DNA of 64,000 nt from Pseudohongiella sp. (GTDB taxonomy: Bacteria > Pseudomonadota > Gammaproteobacteria > Pseudomonadales > Pseudohongiellaceae): assembly GCA_030696315.1 (NCBI GenBank), contig JAUYSM010000004.1, positions 1 to 64,000 of the forward strand, given 5' to 3'. This document shows, piece by piece, positions 32,195 to 41,310 of the stretch (within the stretch, counting starts at the first letter, position 1; the number at the start of each line of letters is the position of its first letter). Position numbers and translations under genes: made by a program. The notes under the pieces were generated by a model that had not been told where the DNA came from, did no database searches, and worked only from the letters and a program-made list of their open reading frames with translations.

Positions 32195-33922
32195 ATGCTT
32201 AAAGTCCTGTTCAGCTTTGTTCTTGTCTTCCTTTTGTCGGCCTCTGCGCTGCCGGCCGTCGCGGCCAACTTGACTCGCACGGAGTCAGATACGCTGGTGC
32301 AGCAACTATCGGATCATGACTTTCAGAGTTTTGCTGAATTTCTGTCGCAGGTGTCAGTCTTAAACCCGGAGCTGGCGGGAATCATCAGCGCTTATCAATC
32401 CTCGCAGGCTATGACGGCAGATCAGCAGGCTGAGCTGTTGCGCTTACTCGGCATCTACGCGCGTGTGCGTTACGCAGAGGAAGCGCAGCAGGTGCTGGCG
32501 GAGCTGGTGGCGATTCCGACGTTTCTGGATGAGTCGGTGGCGCAATATGACAACCCGGCTTTCCATCAGATTGCTGCGCGGCTGGAAGCGTTAGCGGAGG
32601 AGTTTGGTCTGAGTTTCCGCAACGTTGACAACCGCATCTATGAGATCACCTTACCGGGTGCGCCGGTTGATAACACTGAGCTGGTGGCTTTGCATGCACA
32701 TGCGGATGTGGTGCCGGCGAATGCGACGGACTGGATTCTGGATGACGGCACACAACTGAATCCGTTTACGCTGACAGAACTAGACGGGCGTCTGTATGGG
32801 CGTGGGGCGGAGGACAATAAAAACGGTATTGTGGCGGTGATGTACGCCATGCGGGTGATTGCGCAGGAACAGTTGCCGCTGCAGCGCACCTTGCGTTTGT
32901 TGGTGGATACGACGGAGGAAACCACGGGCGAGGCCATGCCTTATTATCTGGAGCGCAATCCGCTGCCGGATTTTAATATCGCCTTGGATGGCGGGTATCC
33001 GGTGATTATTGCCGAGAAAGGTTATGGCACCTTGCTGGCACGGTTTCCGTATCGCTCTGCGATAGGCGAGGGCGCGGAGTTGATTCATCTGACCGGTGGC
33101 TTGGCGGGTAATCAGATTCCGGGGGCGGCGACGGCGGTGTTGTTGACCTCCGACCCGGTTGAGGCGGCCGCGCGTCTTGAGCAGCTGGGTGCGAACTATG
33201 TGATGTTGAATGGTTCGGACTTTGCCATCACTGCAACGGCCTTGGCTGATCGTGTGGAAGTCCGCGTCACTGGGGTGTCTGCGCATTCTTCGGAGCCGTG
33301 GACCGGCGTAAATCCGGTAGCGCGGTTGCTGGATTTTTTGTACGAAAGCGGGCACGTGGTGTATATGAAGGACAACCATCTGGTCGATGCGATTTTGTAT
33401 GCGGTCAGCAACTTTGGTCTGGACTATACCGGGCGGCAGCTGGGTATCGGTTTTAGTGATGATTTTATGGGGCCGCTAACGGCGTCGCTGACGTATGTGA
33501 AAGTCGATAACACCGGCATGGAGCTGATCACCAATCTGCGTGTGCCCAAGGGGCGTGACATTGGGGAACTAAAACAGGAGATTCTGGATCGCTTGGCGGA
33601 ATGGTCGGCGATGAGCAATCTGCCGCTGGATCTGGAGCTGGATATTGCTGAGCCGATGTTCCGCAATCCGGAAGGGCAGTGGATACAGACACTGTTGGAT
33701 GTGGCGACCGAAAACCTGAATCTGCCGCGTGAATTTATGTCGTCTGATGGCGCGACGTCCATTCATGATCTGCCCAATGGTGTGCAGTTTGGTCTGGCGA
33801 TGCCGGGCATCAAGTACACAGGGCACACCGACAATGAGTTTAAAACCGTGGAGCAGTTTCAGCTGGATTTGCAGATTGTGACGGAGATGCTGGCGCGCAT
33901 AGGCACGCTGGAGGCTATGTAG
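32195..33922 (+). CDS. Exported M20-family dipeptidase
   Basis: A 575-residue zinc peptidase of the M20 family. A signal peptide (MLKVLFSFVLVFLLSASAL ending at AVA) precedes a long N-terminal extension (about 30-140). The zinc site follows: ALHAHADVVPA (first His-Asp), YGRGAEDNKNGIVAVMYAMR (second Asp), DTTEETTGEAM (Glu pair) and a late GIKYTGHTDNEFKT (His). Dimerisation/lid domain about 290-420. Acts in the periplasm on small peptides, with the type of PepV/carnosinase relatives; substrate not determinable. An in-frame start at 32108 would remove the signal peptide context and is unlikely; TGAGGA (32181-32186) supports 32195. Confidence 0.9.
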   Translation: MLKVLFSFVLVFLLSASALPAVAANLTRTESDTLVQQLSDHDFQSFAEFLSQVSVLNPELAGIISAYQSSQAMTADQQAELLRLLGIYARVRYAEEAQQVLAELVAIPTFLDESVAQYDNPAFHQIAARLEALAEEFGLSFRNVDNRIYEITLPGAPVDNTELVALHAHADVVPANATDWILDDGTQLNPFTLTELDGRLYGRGAEDNKNGIVAVMYAMRVIAQEQLPLQRTLRLLVDTTEETTGEAMPYYLERNPLPDFNIALDGGYPVIIAEKGYGTLLARFPYRSAIGEGAELIHLTGGLAGNQIPGAATAVLLTSDPVEAAARLEQLGANYVMLNGSDFAITATALADRVEVRVTGVSAHSSEPWTGVNPVARLLDFLYESGHVVYMKDNHLVDAILYAVSNFGLDYTGRQLGIGFSDDFMGPLTASLTYVKVDNTGMELITNLRVPKGRDIGELKQEILDRLAEWSAMSNLPLDLELDIAEPMFRNPEGQWIQTLLDVATENLNLPREFMSSDGATSIHDLPNGVQFGLAMPGIKYTGHTDNEFKTVEQFQLDLQIVTEMLARIGTLEAM

Positions 33923-33935
33923 AGTCCGCTGTCTG

Positions 33936-35711
33936 TCAGTTTTTGGGGCGAACAGCCGCCAGACTTGCCAGCAGGCTTTTGCGGTTGAAGGGTTTGTCGA
34001 GCACGGCAATTACGTTGTTAAGCTGCAGTTTTTCGCGCACACCCGGGTCAAGTTGCCCGGAAATAATCATCACCGGCAGTGTGGGCATGTCGACGGCCAG
34101 TTTGGCGGCCAGATCAGAACCATGCATGCCGGGCATGGTTTCGTCAGTGATCAGCAGGTCATAGTGCCTGCGTTTTCCCCGGCCCGTGCCAGACGGGCCT
34201 GATACTCCCAAAAGACCCAGTAGCTCCAAGGCTTCTTGAGCAGACGCGGCTTCCTGCACTTTGTAATGTGCGCTTTCCAGAATCATGCGTAGGGTGCCGC
34301 GTATCAGCTCCTCGTCATCCACCACCAGAATGCTCAGTTGGTGTGATTGGGGTGCTGCGCCGACGGAATCTTCGATGTTGGTGTCAGGGCCGGACAGCAC
34401 GTACGCTAGCGGAAACTCAATGCTGAAAGTGGTGCCAGCGCTGGAGGAATGAAACGTCAGGGTGCCACCGGTGTCGCTGACCAGGCGGTGCACAATGGAT
34501 AAACCCAGGCCAGTGCCTTCGCCGGGTGCGCGCGTGGTAAAAAACGGTTCAAAAATGCGAGAGTGCAGGTGGTCCGGGATGCCGCGGCCGGTGTCGATCA
34601 CGTCAATTCGAATGGTGTGTGTGCTGTGGTCGCAGCGTTGGCGCAGGATGAGGGTGCCGCCTTGTGGTTTCATGGCAAGACAGGCATTGGTGCCCAGATT
34701 CATGCTGATCTGCTGCAATGCGTCCGGGCTGGCAATGATGCGGGCAGCAGGCTCGTCAATGTCACAGTCTATTGTGATGTTGGCGGGCATGGAGCTGCGC
34801 AGAATCACCGCAGTTTCTTTGAGGATGTTTGCAACCACCACCGGGGTCGATGCTTGCGGCAGGTTCTGACTGAAACTGAGCAGGCGTTTGATCAGGTCGC
34901 GTGCGCGTTCGGCCGACATGATCACATGGCCCAGATGTTTGTGTTGTGCGCTGCCCGGTGGCGCGTCGTCTTGTGCGGCTTCACTGGCCATCAAAATGGG
35001 CACCAGCAGGTTGTTAAAGTCGTGGGCAATGCCGCTGGCCATGGTGCCGAGTGCACTGAGTTTTTGTGAGTGCAGCAGTTGCTCTTGAAGTTGCTCGCGT
35101 TCGCTGAGAGCAGAGGCCATTCGTTGGCGGGAGTCGTCCAGCGCAATCAGTGATTGCTCCAGACCATCCAGCAACCGCGCAATGGCCATCGATACCATGC
35201 CGGCCAGAAACATCAGGGTGCCGGCGACGCCGCCCCAGGACGCGAGTTCATAGACCAGTACTTCATCAATTGGGTTGGGCGCACCGCTGAACGCCAACAG
35301 CAACGCATAGGCAATGGCCACCGCGACGATAAACGCGATTCCAAAGTAAGCGCCGGTATATCCAAAAAACAAGGCTGACAGAATGGGCACCACCAGCAAC
35401 CAGTCGGTGCCAGCGCCAATTGGGCCGAGCAGCCAGAGAATCAGCAAGCCAAAGGCTGCCCATACGCCAATAAAGGTCATGGCGCGGGTTCTGAAGGTGG
35501 GCGTGCGCCAGAATGCCAGCGCGATGACCAGTATCCAGGTGACTGTGTCTGCGATGATTAGCAGGGGAATATCCAGTTGATAACCCAGCCAGACGCTGGG
35601 CACGTACGCAATGCTGGCCAGAATCACGGTGGCCCAAAGGGTGTACTGCAGGATGGTTTCGCGTTGCCGCAAGATGCTGGCGTGTGCGGATTTATGAGAA
35701 AGTGTTGGCAT
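33936..35711 (-). CDS. Membrane hybrid histidine kinase
   Basis: A 591-residue sensor kinase. Six membrane helices occupy about residues 20-185, with no large periplasmic loop, so it senses in or at the membrane. A helix leads to HisKA (MASGIAHDFNNLLVPILMAS, the HDFNNLL subtype; His near 230), HATPase (NLGTNACLAMKP, VIDTGRGIPDH, GTGLGLSIVHRL) and a C-terminal receiver (VVDDEELIRG, phospho-Asp in LLITDETMPGM; about 470-590). The single receiver suggests a phosphorelay to an unlinked Hpt or self-control. It stands alone, tail to tail with the M20 gene. Confidence 0.92.
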   Translation of the reverse strand: MPTLSHKSAHASILRQRETILQYTLWATVILASIAYVPSVWLGYQLDIPLLIIADTVTWILVIALAFWRTPTFRTRAMTFIGVWAAFGLLILWLLGPIGAGTDWLLVVPILSALFFGYTGAYFGIAFIVAVAIAYALLLAFSGAPNPIDEVLVYELASWGGVAGTLMFLAGMVSMAIARLLDGLEQSLIALDDSRQRMASALSEREQLQEQLLHSQKLSALGTMASGIAHDFNNLLVPILMASEAAQDDAPPGSAQHKHLGHVIMSAERARDLIKRLLSFSQNLPQASTPVVVANILKETAVILRSSMPANITIDCDIDEPAARIIASPDALQQISMNLGTNACLAMKPQGGTLILRQRCDHSTHTIRIDVIDTGRGIPDHLHSRIFEPFFTTRAPGEGTGLGLSIVHRLVSDTGGTLTFHSSSAGTTFSIEFPLAYVLSGPDTNIEDSVGAAPQSHQLSILVVDDEELIRGTLRMILESAHYKVQEAASAQEALELLGLLGVSGPSGTGRGKRRHYDLLITDETMPGMHGSDLAAKLAVDMPTLPVMIISGQLDPGVREKLQLNNVIAVLDKPFNRKSLLASLAAVRPKN

Positions 35712-35786
35712 AAAACCCTGGCTAGCTGGAGGAATTATTAGCTGATATAGTCGGGTTCAGTGTGCATCAGAAGAAGAACAAAACCA

Positions 35787-37049
35787 ATGAATTTGATACT
35801 GGCGGCTGTCCCGATTTTTATCCTGCTGATTTTTGTTGAATTGGCGGTCAGCCATTACCGAAAGGCGGGTGTTTATCGCCTGAACGACGCGGTAGCCTCC
35901 ATGAGTACGGGCATGATCAGCCAGACCATGGGGTTTGCCACCCGCTTTGTCAGCTTTCTGGGTTACACAGCGTTGTGGACGGTGTTGCCACACGGTGAAG
36001 TGACCATGTCCCCGCTGATGTGGGTGGTCGCCTTTGTTTTCTATGACTTCTGTTACTACTGGAATCACCGTGCGCAGCACACCATCAATGTGCTGTGGGG
36101 GATTCACGTGGTGCACCATCAAAGTGAGGAATACAACCTCACTACCGCGCTGCGTCAGCCGTTTAACGGGTTCATAATCGGCTCAGTGTTTTACCTGCCC
36201 ATGCTGTTTATTGGTTTTCCGCCGGAAGTGATTGTCACCGTGGGTTCGCTGAATCTGATTTATCAGTATTGGGTGCATACTCGTCTGATAAACACGCTGG
36301 GCTGGATGGAGCTGGTGTTTGTGACGCCCATGAACCATCGGGTGCACCATGCCATCAATGATCCGTACATCGACCGCAATTTTGGTGGCGTGTTTATTCT
36401 GTGGGATCGCATGCTGGGTACTTATCAGGCAGAACTGGCCGACGAACCCTGCGCGTATGGTGTGCGCAAGGCTTTGCACAGCTGGAATCCGTTTTTTGCC
36501 AATGCGCAGGTGCACTGGCAGCTGGCTAAAGACAGTTGGCATGCCGAGCGTTGGTGGGACAAGGTACGCATCTGGTTTATGCCGACTGGTTGGCGTCCTG
36601 CGGATGTGAATGCCCGCTATCCCTTGCCGCGCTGTCTGCCGGACACGCAGCAAAAATACAATCCTCCCATTCCGGGTGCCTTGTCGATTGCCGTGTTGGC
36701 GATACATGTGTTTCTGGTGCTGGTGATGGTGACGTTTCAGCTGACGGTGCCGGTGGATAATTTTATGCAGGCGCTGGTGCACTTTATTCCCTTGGGTGCG
36801 GGGTTATGGCTGAACGGGCGTCTGCTGGAGGGCCGGCCTGATGCGGTGTTACAGAGCAGTGTGTTCTGGGGGCTGTGTGCGCTGATGCCGTGGTGGTATG
36901 CGGGTTGGCTGCTGCCGCCGATGGGTTCGAGTGCTGCATTTTTGTTTGCCGCGTTTTTGATCCTGTTCAGCGCCAGACAGAGGGCAGATGAGGCGGCCGC
37001 TGTGGGAGAGAGGTCTGATGTGGTAAGCTCAAAATCAGAATCCAGCTGA
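35787..37049 (+). CDS. Sterol desaturase / fatty acid hydroxylase superfamily protein
   Basis: A 420-residue di-iron membrane enzyme. His clusters: WNHRAQH and HVVHHQSEEYN (about 98-125), NHRVHHAIND (about 182-191), as expected for this superfamily, plus three or more extra membrane helices at the C-terminus (about 300-400). Relatives hydroxylate or desaturate lipids, including alkylglycerol monooxygenase-like proteins; the substrate is unknown. The ATG at 35787 is preferred over an in-frame GTG at 35760. Confidence 0.88.
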   Translation: MNLILAAVPIFILLIFVELAVSHYRKAGVYRLNDAVASMSTGMISQTMGFATRFVSFLGYTALWTVLPHGEVTMSPLMWVVAFVFYDFCYYWNHRAQHTINVLWGIHVVHHQSEEYNLTTALRQPFNGFIIGSVFYLPMLFIGFPPEVIVTVGSLNLIYQYWVHTRLINTLGWMELVFVTPMNHRVHHAINDPYIDRNFGGVFILWDRMLGTYQAELADEPCAYGVRKALHSWNPFFANAQVHWQLAKDSWHAERWWDKVRIWFMPTGWRPADVNARYPLPRCLPDTQQKYNPPIPGALSIAVLAIHVFLVLVMVTFQLTVPVDNFMQALVHFIPLGAGLWLNGRLLEGRPDAVLQSSVFWGLCALMPWWYAGWLLPPMGSSAAFLFAAFLILFSARQRADEAAAVGERSDVVSSKSESS

Positions 37050-37068
37050 ACCCACGCTCAGGCGCTCC

Positions 37069-38265
37069 ATGCAATCCTCATTGATACCCGAACGACCGTT
37101 AATCATTTCGCCAACCCTGGCGGCCACCATTGGTCTTGAAGAGGCCGTGCTGCTGCACGTGCTGAGTGAGCTGATGGTGCATAAAACCTGTGTGCTGCGC
37201 CAGGGGCTGAATTGGCTGGAGCTGGATCAGCAAACGCTGCTGGATGCCTTGCCGTTCTGGGCGTGGATTGATGTCAAACGGGTGCAGAAAAGTCTGCAGG
37301 ATCTGGGTTTGATTCTGATTGATCCGATTACCGGGCGCGATGACAGCTGGATGTTTGCCATTAATCAGCGCCCGCCCTCATCACAAGTTTCGGTTGCTGC
37401 GCCTGCTGCATTTAAGTCCACTGCATCTAAACCCACTCAGCCGACACCGCCACCGCGAGTGCCGCCACAGCGCAAATCAGCGCCGTCCGGTGTGCGCACA
37501 CGCGATGGTTCGGCAGCATATATCTCCACCGATTGGCAGCCGGACGATGAATGGTTGTCGCTGTGTCGTCAGCACGGTGTGCCCGATGCGTTTGCGCTCA
37601 GTCTGGTGCCGGGTTTTGTTATGTATTGGCGGGATAGGGCGCAGTCGCGTTTTTCATGGGGAAATGCGTTTTACAAACATGTGCTGCGCGAATGGCGCAT
37701 GGAGCAGACCCGGCGCGGCTCTGCCGAGTTGGATGCGCCCATGTCGGCGGACTGGCGACCTAATTCAGATGCATTGGCCATCCTGAAAAACGCGGGTATC
37801 AATGAGGCGTTTATCGACGACGCGGTGCCGGAGTTTGTGCTTTACTGGCGTGAACGTGGCGGTCAGAATGGCGCGTGGAACACCCGGTTTATCGAACATA
37901 TCCGTCGGCAGTGGGCACGTTATCAGGTGTCGGTGGTCAATGATGGTGTGCCGCGTCCGATTGCCGAAGACTGGCAGCCCAGCCCCGATGTATTTGAAGT
38001 GCTGCGGCTGGCCGAAATTGATGAGACCTTTGCGCGCAGTAAAGTCGCTGAATTTGTGTTGTACTGGCGTGATACCGGGCAGGCGCAGTCCTCGTGGAAC
38101 ACCCGATTTCTGCAGTTTGTGAAATACAGCTGGGCGCGGCGCCCGGAAGCTATCAAAACAGGATTGACAGACAGTCATGCAAAAGATCAATTCGCTACTG
38201 AACGAGGCGGGCAAGGCATTGAAGCCGCGTTCAAGCGCTTCACAGACCGAAGCTGGGCAGAGTGA
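37069..38265 (+). CDS. DnaT-like protein with three tandem DnaT C-terminal domains
   Basis: A 398-residue protein. The N-terminal part (about 1-100) is a winged-helix-like domain (ITPLAATIGLEEAVLLHVLS type). After a Pro-rich linker (about 120-145) come three copies of the DnaT C-terminal single-strand-DNA-binding domain: DWQPDDEWLSLCRQHGV (about 156), DWRPNSDALAILKNAGI (about 227) and DWQPSPDVFEVLRLAEI (about 303). Each continues into F(V/L)xYWR and W-x-FxxxxxxxW. E. coli DnaT has one. DnaT loads the replicative helicase during restart; the lambda-P-like gene overlapping it by 89 nt supports a helicase-loading role. Not in a prophage context. Confidence 0.85.
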   Translation: MQSSLIPERPLIISPTLAATIGLEEAVLLHVLSELMVHKTCVLRQGLNWLELDQQTLLDALPFWAWIDVKRVQKSLQDLGLILIDPITGRDDSWMFAINQRPPSSQVSVAAPAAFKSTASKPTQPTPPPRVPPQRKSAPSGVRTRDGSAAYISTDWQPDDEWLSLCRQHGVPDAFALSLVPGFVMYWRDRAQSRFSWGNAFYKHVLREWRMEQTRRGSAELDAPMSADWRPNSDALAILKNAGINEAFIDDAVPEFVLYWRERGGQNGAWNTRFIEHIRRQWARYQVSVVNDGVPRPIAEDWQPSPDVFEVLRLAEIDETFARSKVAEFVLYWRDTGQAQSSWNTRFLQFVKYSWARRPEAIKTGLTDSHAKDQFATERGGQGIEAAFKRFTDRSWAE

Positions 38266-38929
38266 CAGCGCATCAGGGGCTGACCGCGGCCAGCATCGGG
38301 ACCAGCGCCGTAGCCAGAATACCCGGCAGGAGCAAACCGGGCAGCGGGAGCACGCGCAGCATAGCGGCCCGGATCTGATTGATGCCATCAACCAGATTTT
38401 TGCCGAGTTTGAGCTTGCCTATCACAACCAGTATCACAAAGCCTATGGTGATGCCGACCGTCTGATTCTGGCTAAAAAATACTGGCTCGAGTGTTTGCGT
38501 GAGTTCCATCCCCTGCAACTGGTGACCGCCGCCCGCCGCCTGGTGAAAAGTCAGGACTATCTACCGACCATTTCGACCATGACCCGCGCCTGTGAGCAGT
38601 CCTTTGAATTGTTTGGACTGCCCTCGGAATGGGAAGCCTACACCGAAGCCTGCCGTGCGCTCGCGCCCAAACATTTGCATTCATGGAGCCATCCAGCGGT
38701 GTATTTTGCGGGCAAAGCCACTGACTGGTTTTTGTTGGCAACGGAGCCGGAAGACAAAGTGTTCCCGCTGTTTTCTTACTACTACAAGCAGTTGTGTGAG
38801 CGCGTGATGCGAGGAGAACAGCTGGAAGTGCCGATGGTGCAGGCTTTGCCTGAAAATCCCTCGCGGCCGCTGAGTTTTGATGAGCGGCAGAGCCGACTTC
38901 AGGCTTTGCGGGCCGATCTGAAGGTATAA
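38177..38929 (+). CDS. Lambda-P-like replication protein (helicase loader)
   Basis: A 250-residue protein with the phage replication protein P signature. A Gln/Arg-rich N-terminus (about 15-70, low complexity) is followed by DLIDAINQIFAEFELAYHNQ, WLECLREFHPLQLVTAARRL and LPTISTMTRACEQSFELFGLPS (about 125-155). Lambda P binds DnaB and places it at an origin. Here it is chromosomal, overlaps the DnaT-like gene by 89 nt and has only a weak ribosome binding site, which suggests translation coupled to that gene. Such pairs replace DnaC or DciA loaders in some bacteria; here I infer that role from the family and neighbour. Confidence 0.85.
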   Translation: MQKINSLLNEAGKALKPRSSASQTEAGQSDSASGADRGQHRDQRRSQNTRQEQTGQREHAQHSGPDLIDAINQIFAEFELAYHNQYHKAYGDADRLILAKKYWLECLREFHPLQLVTAARRLVKSQDYLPTISTMTRACEQSFELFGLPSEWEAYTEACRALAPKHLHSWSHPAVYFAGKATDWFLLATEPEDKVFPLFSYYYKQLCERVMRGEQLEVPMVQALPENPSRPLSFDERQSRLQALRADLKV

Positions 38930-38947
38930 GCGGTGTGGTTGTAAAAC

Positions 38948-39331
38948 TTACGCCAGCGCGTGCAACTCACGTTCGAGCAGTGTGGTATCGCCGACATTGA
39001 GTTCAACCAGCCGACGCAGGTGCGTCATGCTGTCCACATCGATGTGCTCGCAGGCCAGGCCTACCAGATCACCATGCTGATTGACGATGCGCACCTGCAT
39101 ACAAATTTCGATGCCACCCCCCAGATGGATGCTGACGTCGAGTTGCTCGGAGTCGCGCAGAAACTGATCCGGCAAAATTCTGATTAAAACCCCACGCAGC
39201 GAAATATCGACCAATTGCACTGGCCAGATATGATCGCCTTGAATGACAACAGTCTCTGCATCAAAAAAGATGCGTGTAAATGCCCGTCGTGATTGGTGTT
39301 CTGCGGAATTGCCCGTGCTCTCTGACATCAT
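38948..39331 (-). CDS. PilZ-domain protein
   Basis: A 127-residue PilZ protein. RRAFTRIFFDAETVV has the RxxxR c-di-GMP binding motif (reading RRAFTR), followed by VDISLRGVLIRIL (the D/N-x-S-x-x-G motif, as DISLRG). A single domain with no output module. The start at 39331 gives MMSESTGNSAEH; the ORF continues 25 codons upstream through a less likely sequence. It pairs naturally with the GGDEF gene at 43802-44956 as a c-di-GMP receptor, though that is only by function. It lies between the replication pair and EttA. Confidence 0.88.
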   Translation of the reverse strand: MMSESTGNSAEHQSRRAFTRIFFDAETVVIQGDHIWPVQLVDISLRGVLIRILPDQFLRDSEQLDVSIHLGGGIEICMQVRIVNQHGDLVGLACEHIDVDSMTHLRRLVELNVGDTTLLERELHALA

Positions 39332-39482
39332 ATGTTCTCTGGCTGGTCGTGGTTCGGGTTGTTGATTATGTCCCTCCCCACGGACTCTATCGGCCGCTTT
39401 TTTCAAGCCTTGAACACATTGTCACAATTAAACGAGATCGGCATCATATTTTTTGAGGCCGATCTCACTGGGCTGGCCGGTA

Positions 39483-41150
39483 TTAACTCAGTTTGCGGTA
39501 TTTGATACGTGTTGGCTGGAAATCTGACCCCAGGCGCTTGCGTCTGTCTGCCTCGTAGTCGGAGTAATTGCCTTCGTGGAATACCACTTGGCTGTCGCCT
39601 TCAAACGCCAGAATGTGTGTGCAGATGCGGTCGAGGAACCAGCGATCGTGCGACACCACAATGGCAGCGCCGGGGAAGTTGAGCAGACCTTCTTCCAGTG
39701 CGCGCAGGGTTTCCACGTCCAGATCGTTGGTCGGTTCGTCCAGCAACAGTACGTTGGCGCCGCGCTTGAGCAGTTTGGCCAGATGCAGTCGGTTGCGCTC
39801 ACCACCAGACAAGTCTTTGATGAACTTCTGCTGGTCGCCGCCACGGAAGTTAAAACGACCGGCGTAGGCGCGTGATGGAATCTCGTAGCGGCCAATCTGC
39901 AGGATATCCTGACCGTCGGACAGTTCTTCCCACACGGTTTTGTCACCGTTGAGTGAGTCGCGGCTCTGGTCAACATAGGCCAGATCCACAGTTTCGCCCA
40001 GCTCAATAGTGCCGCTGTCGGGTTGTTCAGCACCGGTCAACATGCGCAGGAACGTGGTTTTACCCGCACCGTTACCACCAATGATGCCAACGATCGCGCC
40101 TTTTGGCACGGAGAACGACAGGTCGTTGATCAGCATGCGATCACCAAAACCCTTGCACAGGTTTTTCACTTCCAGCACTTTGTCGCCCAGACGTGGCCCC
40201 GGCGGAATGTACAGCTCGGTGGTCTCGTTGCGCTTCTGGAATTCCTGCGAGTTCAGCTCTTCAAAACGCGCCATACGCGCTTTGCTCTTGGCTTGACGGC
40301 CTTTGGGGTTGCTGCGCACCCACTCGAGTTCAGAGCGGATGGTTTTTTCGCGCGCAGCTTCCTGCTTGGCTTCGGTTTCCAGACGGGATTCTTTGGTTTC
40401 CAGCCAGTTGGTGTAGTTGCCTTCGTACGGAATACCGTGGCCACGGTCCAGCTCCAGAATCCAGCCGGCGGCGTTGTCGAGGAAATAACGGTCGTGCGTG
40501 ATCGCAACTACTGTGCCGGGGAATTCCACCAGAAAGCGCTCCAGCCAGGCCACGCTTTCGGCGTCCAGGTGGTTGGTGGGCTCGTCCAGCAACAGCATGT
40601 CAGGGTTGGACAGCAGCAGGCGGCACAGCGCTACCCGGCGTTTTTCACCTCCAGAGAGTTTGCTGACGTCGGCATCCCAGGGCGGCAAACGCAGTGCATC
40701 GGCAGCACGTTCCAGCGTGCGCTCAAGATCCCAGCCGTTGGCGGCGTCGATAGCGTTCTGAAGTTCCCCTTGTTTTTCAAGGAGTTCATTCATTTCATCG
40801 TCGCCCATTGGCTCGGCAAAACGGTCGCTGATGGCGTTGAAATCTTCCAGCAGCTTGATGATTTCGCCCATGCCTTCTTCAACATTGCCGCGTACATCTT
40901 TGGCTGGATTCAGCGCAGGCTCTTGCGGCAGATAACCGACATTGATGCCGGTTTGTGCGCGTGCCTCGCCGTTAAATTCTTTGTCCACGCCGGCCATGAT
41001 GCGCAGCAAGGTAGATTTACCCGAGCCGTTCAGGCCGAGTACGCCGATTTTGGCGCCCGGGAAGAACGACAGAGAGATGTCTTTGAGGATTTCTTTTTTA
41101 GGCGGGACAACTTTGCCCACACGGTGCATGGTGTAAACGAACTGTGCCAT
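39483..41150 (-). CDS. ettA: Energy-dependent translational throttle protein EttA
   Basis: A 555-residue ABC-F ATPase with two ATP-binding domains: Walker [12 protein letters not shown] (about 40) and [11 protein letters not shown] (about 358), signatures [13 protein letters not shown] and [13 protein letters not shown], Walker [13 protein letters not shown] and [12 protein letters not shown]. The inter-domain linker with [12 protein letters not shown] is the P-site tRNA-interacting motif. It binds the ribosomal E site and gates entry into elongation depending on ATP/ADP. Length matches E. coli EttA exactly (555). Single gene with ATG and a TCATCAGCG-type leader; no operon mates. Confidence 0.97.
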   Translation of the reverse strand: MAQFVYTMHRVGKVVPPKKEILKDISLSFFPGAKIGVLGLNGSGKSTLLRIMAGVDKEFNGEARAQTGINVGYLPQEPALNPAKDVRGNVEEGMGEIIKLLEDFNAISDRFAEPMGDDEMNELLEKQGELQNAIDAANGWDLERTLERAADALRLPPWDADVSKLSGGEKRRVALCRLLLSNPDMLLLDEPTNHLDAESVAWLERFLVEFPGTVVAITHDRYFLDNAAGWILELDRGHGIPYEGNYTNWLETKESRLETEAKQEAAREKTIRSELEWVRSNPKGRQAKSKARMARFEELNSQEFQKRNETTELYIPPGPRLGDKVLEVKNLCKGFGDRMLINDLSFSVPKGAIVGIIGGNGAGKTTFLRMLTGAEQPDSGTIELGETVDLAYVDQSRDSLNGDKTVWEELSDGQDILQIGRYEIPSRAYAGRFNFRGGDQQKFIKDLSGGERNRLHLAKLLKRGANVLLLDEPTNDLDVETLRALEEGLLNFPGAAIVVSHDRWFLDRICTHILAFEGDSQVVFHEGNYSDYEADRRKRLGSDFQPTRIKYRKLS

Positions 41151-41310
41151 AACGCTGATGATCTCCGGGATTACTGGCTGCGCAGGAATTGCCTTGGCGG
41201 CGACTTTTAACTGGAGGGCATTCTAGCATGTTGGGTCAGCGGTAGGAGATCAAAAATTCCGCCAACGCCATGTGACTGCACAGCGTCAGCGGAACCAACA
41301 GAGCTTACTG

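Noticed and set aside
37069-38929. Prophage remnant around the lambda-P-like gene
   Set aside because: No other phage genes, integrase or att sites nearby; both genes lie between ordinary chromosomal genes.
40023-41210. 395-codon plus-strand ORF
   Set aside because: Antisense to ettA, whose sequence is full-length and unambiguous.
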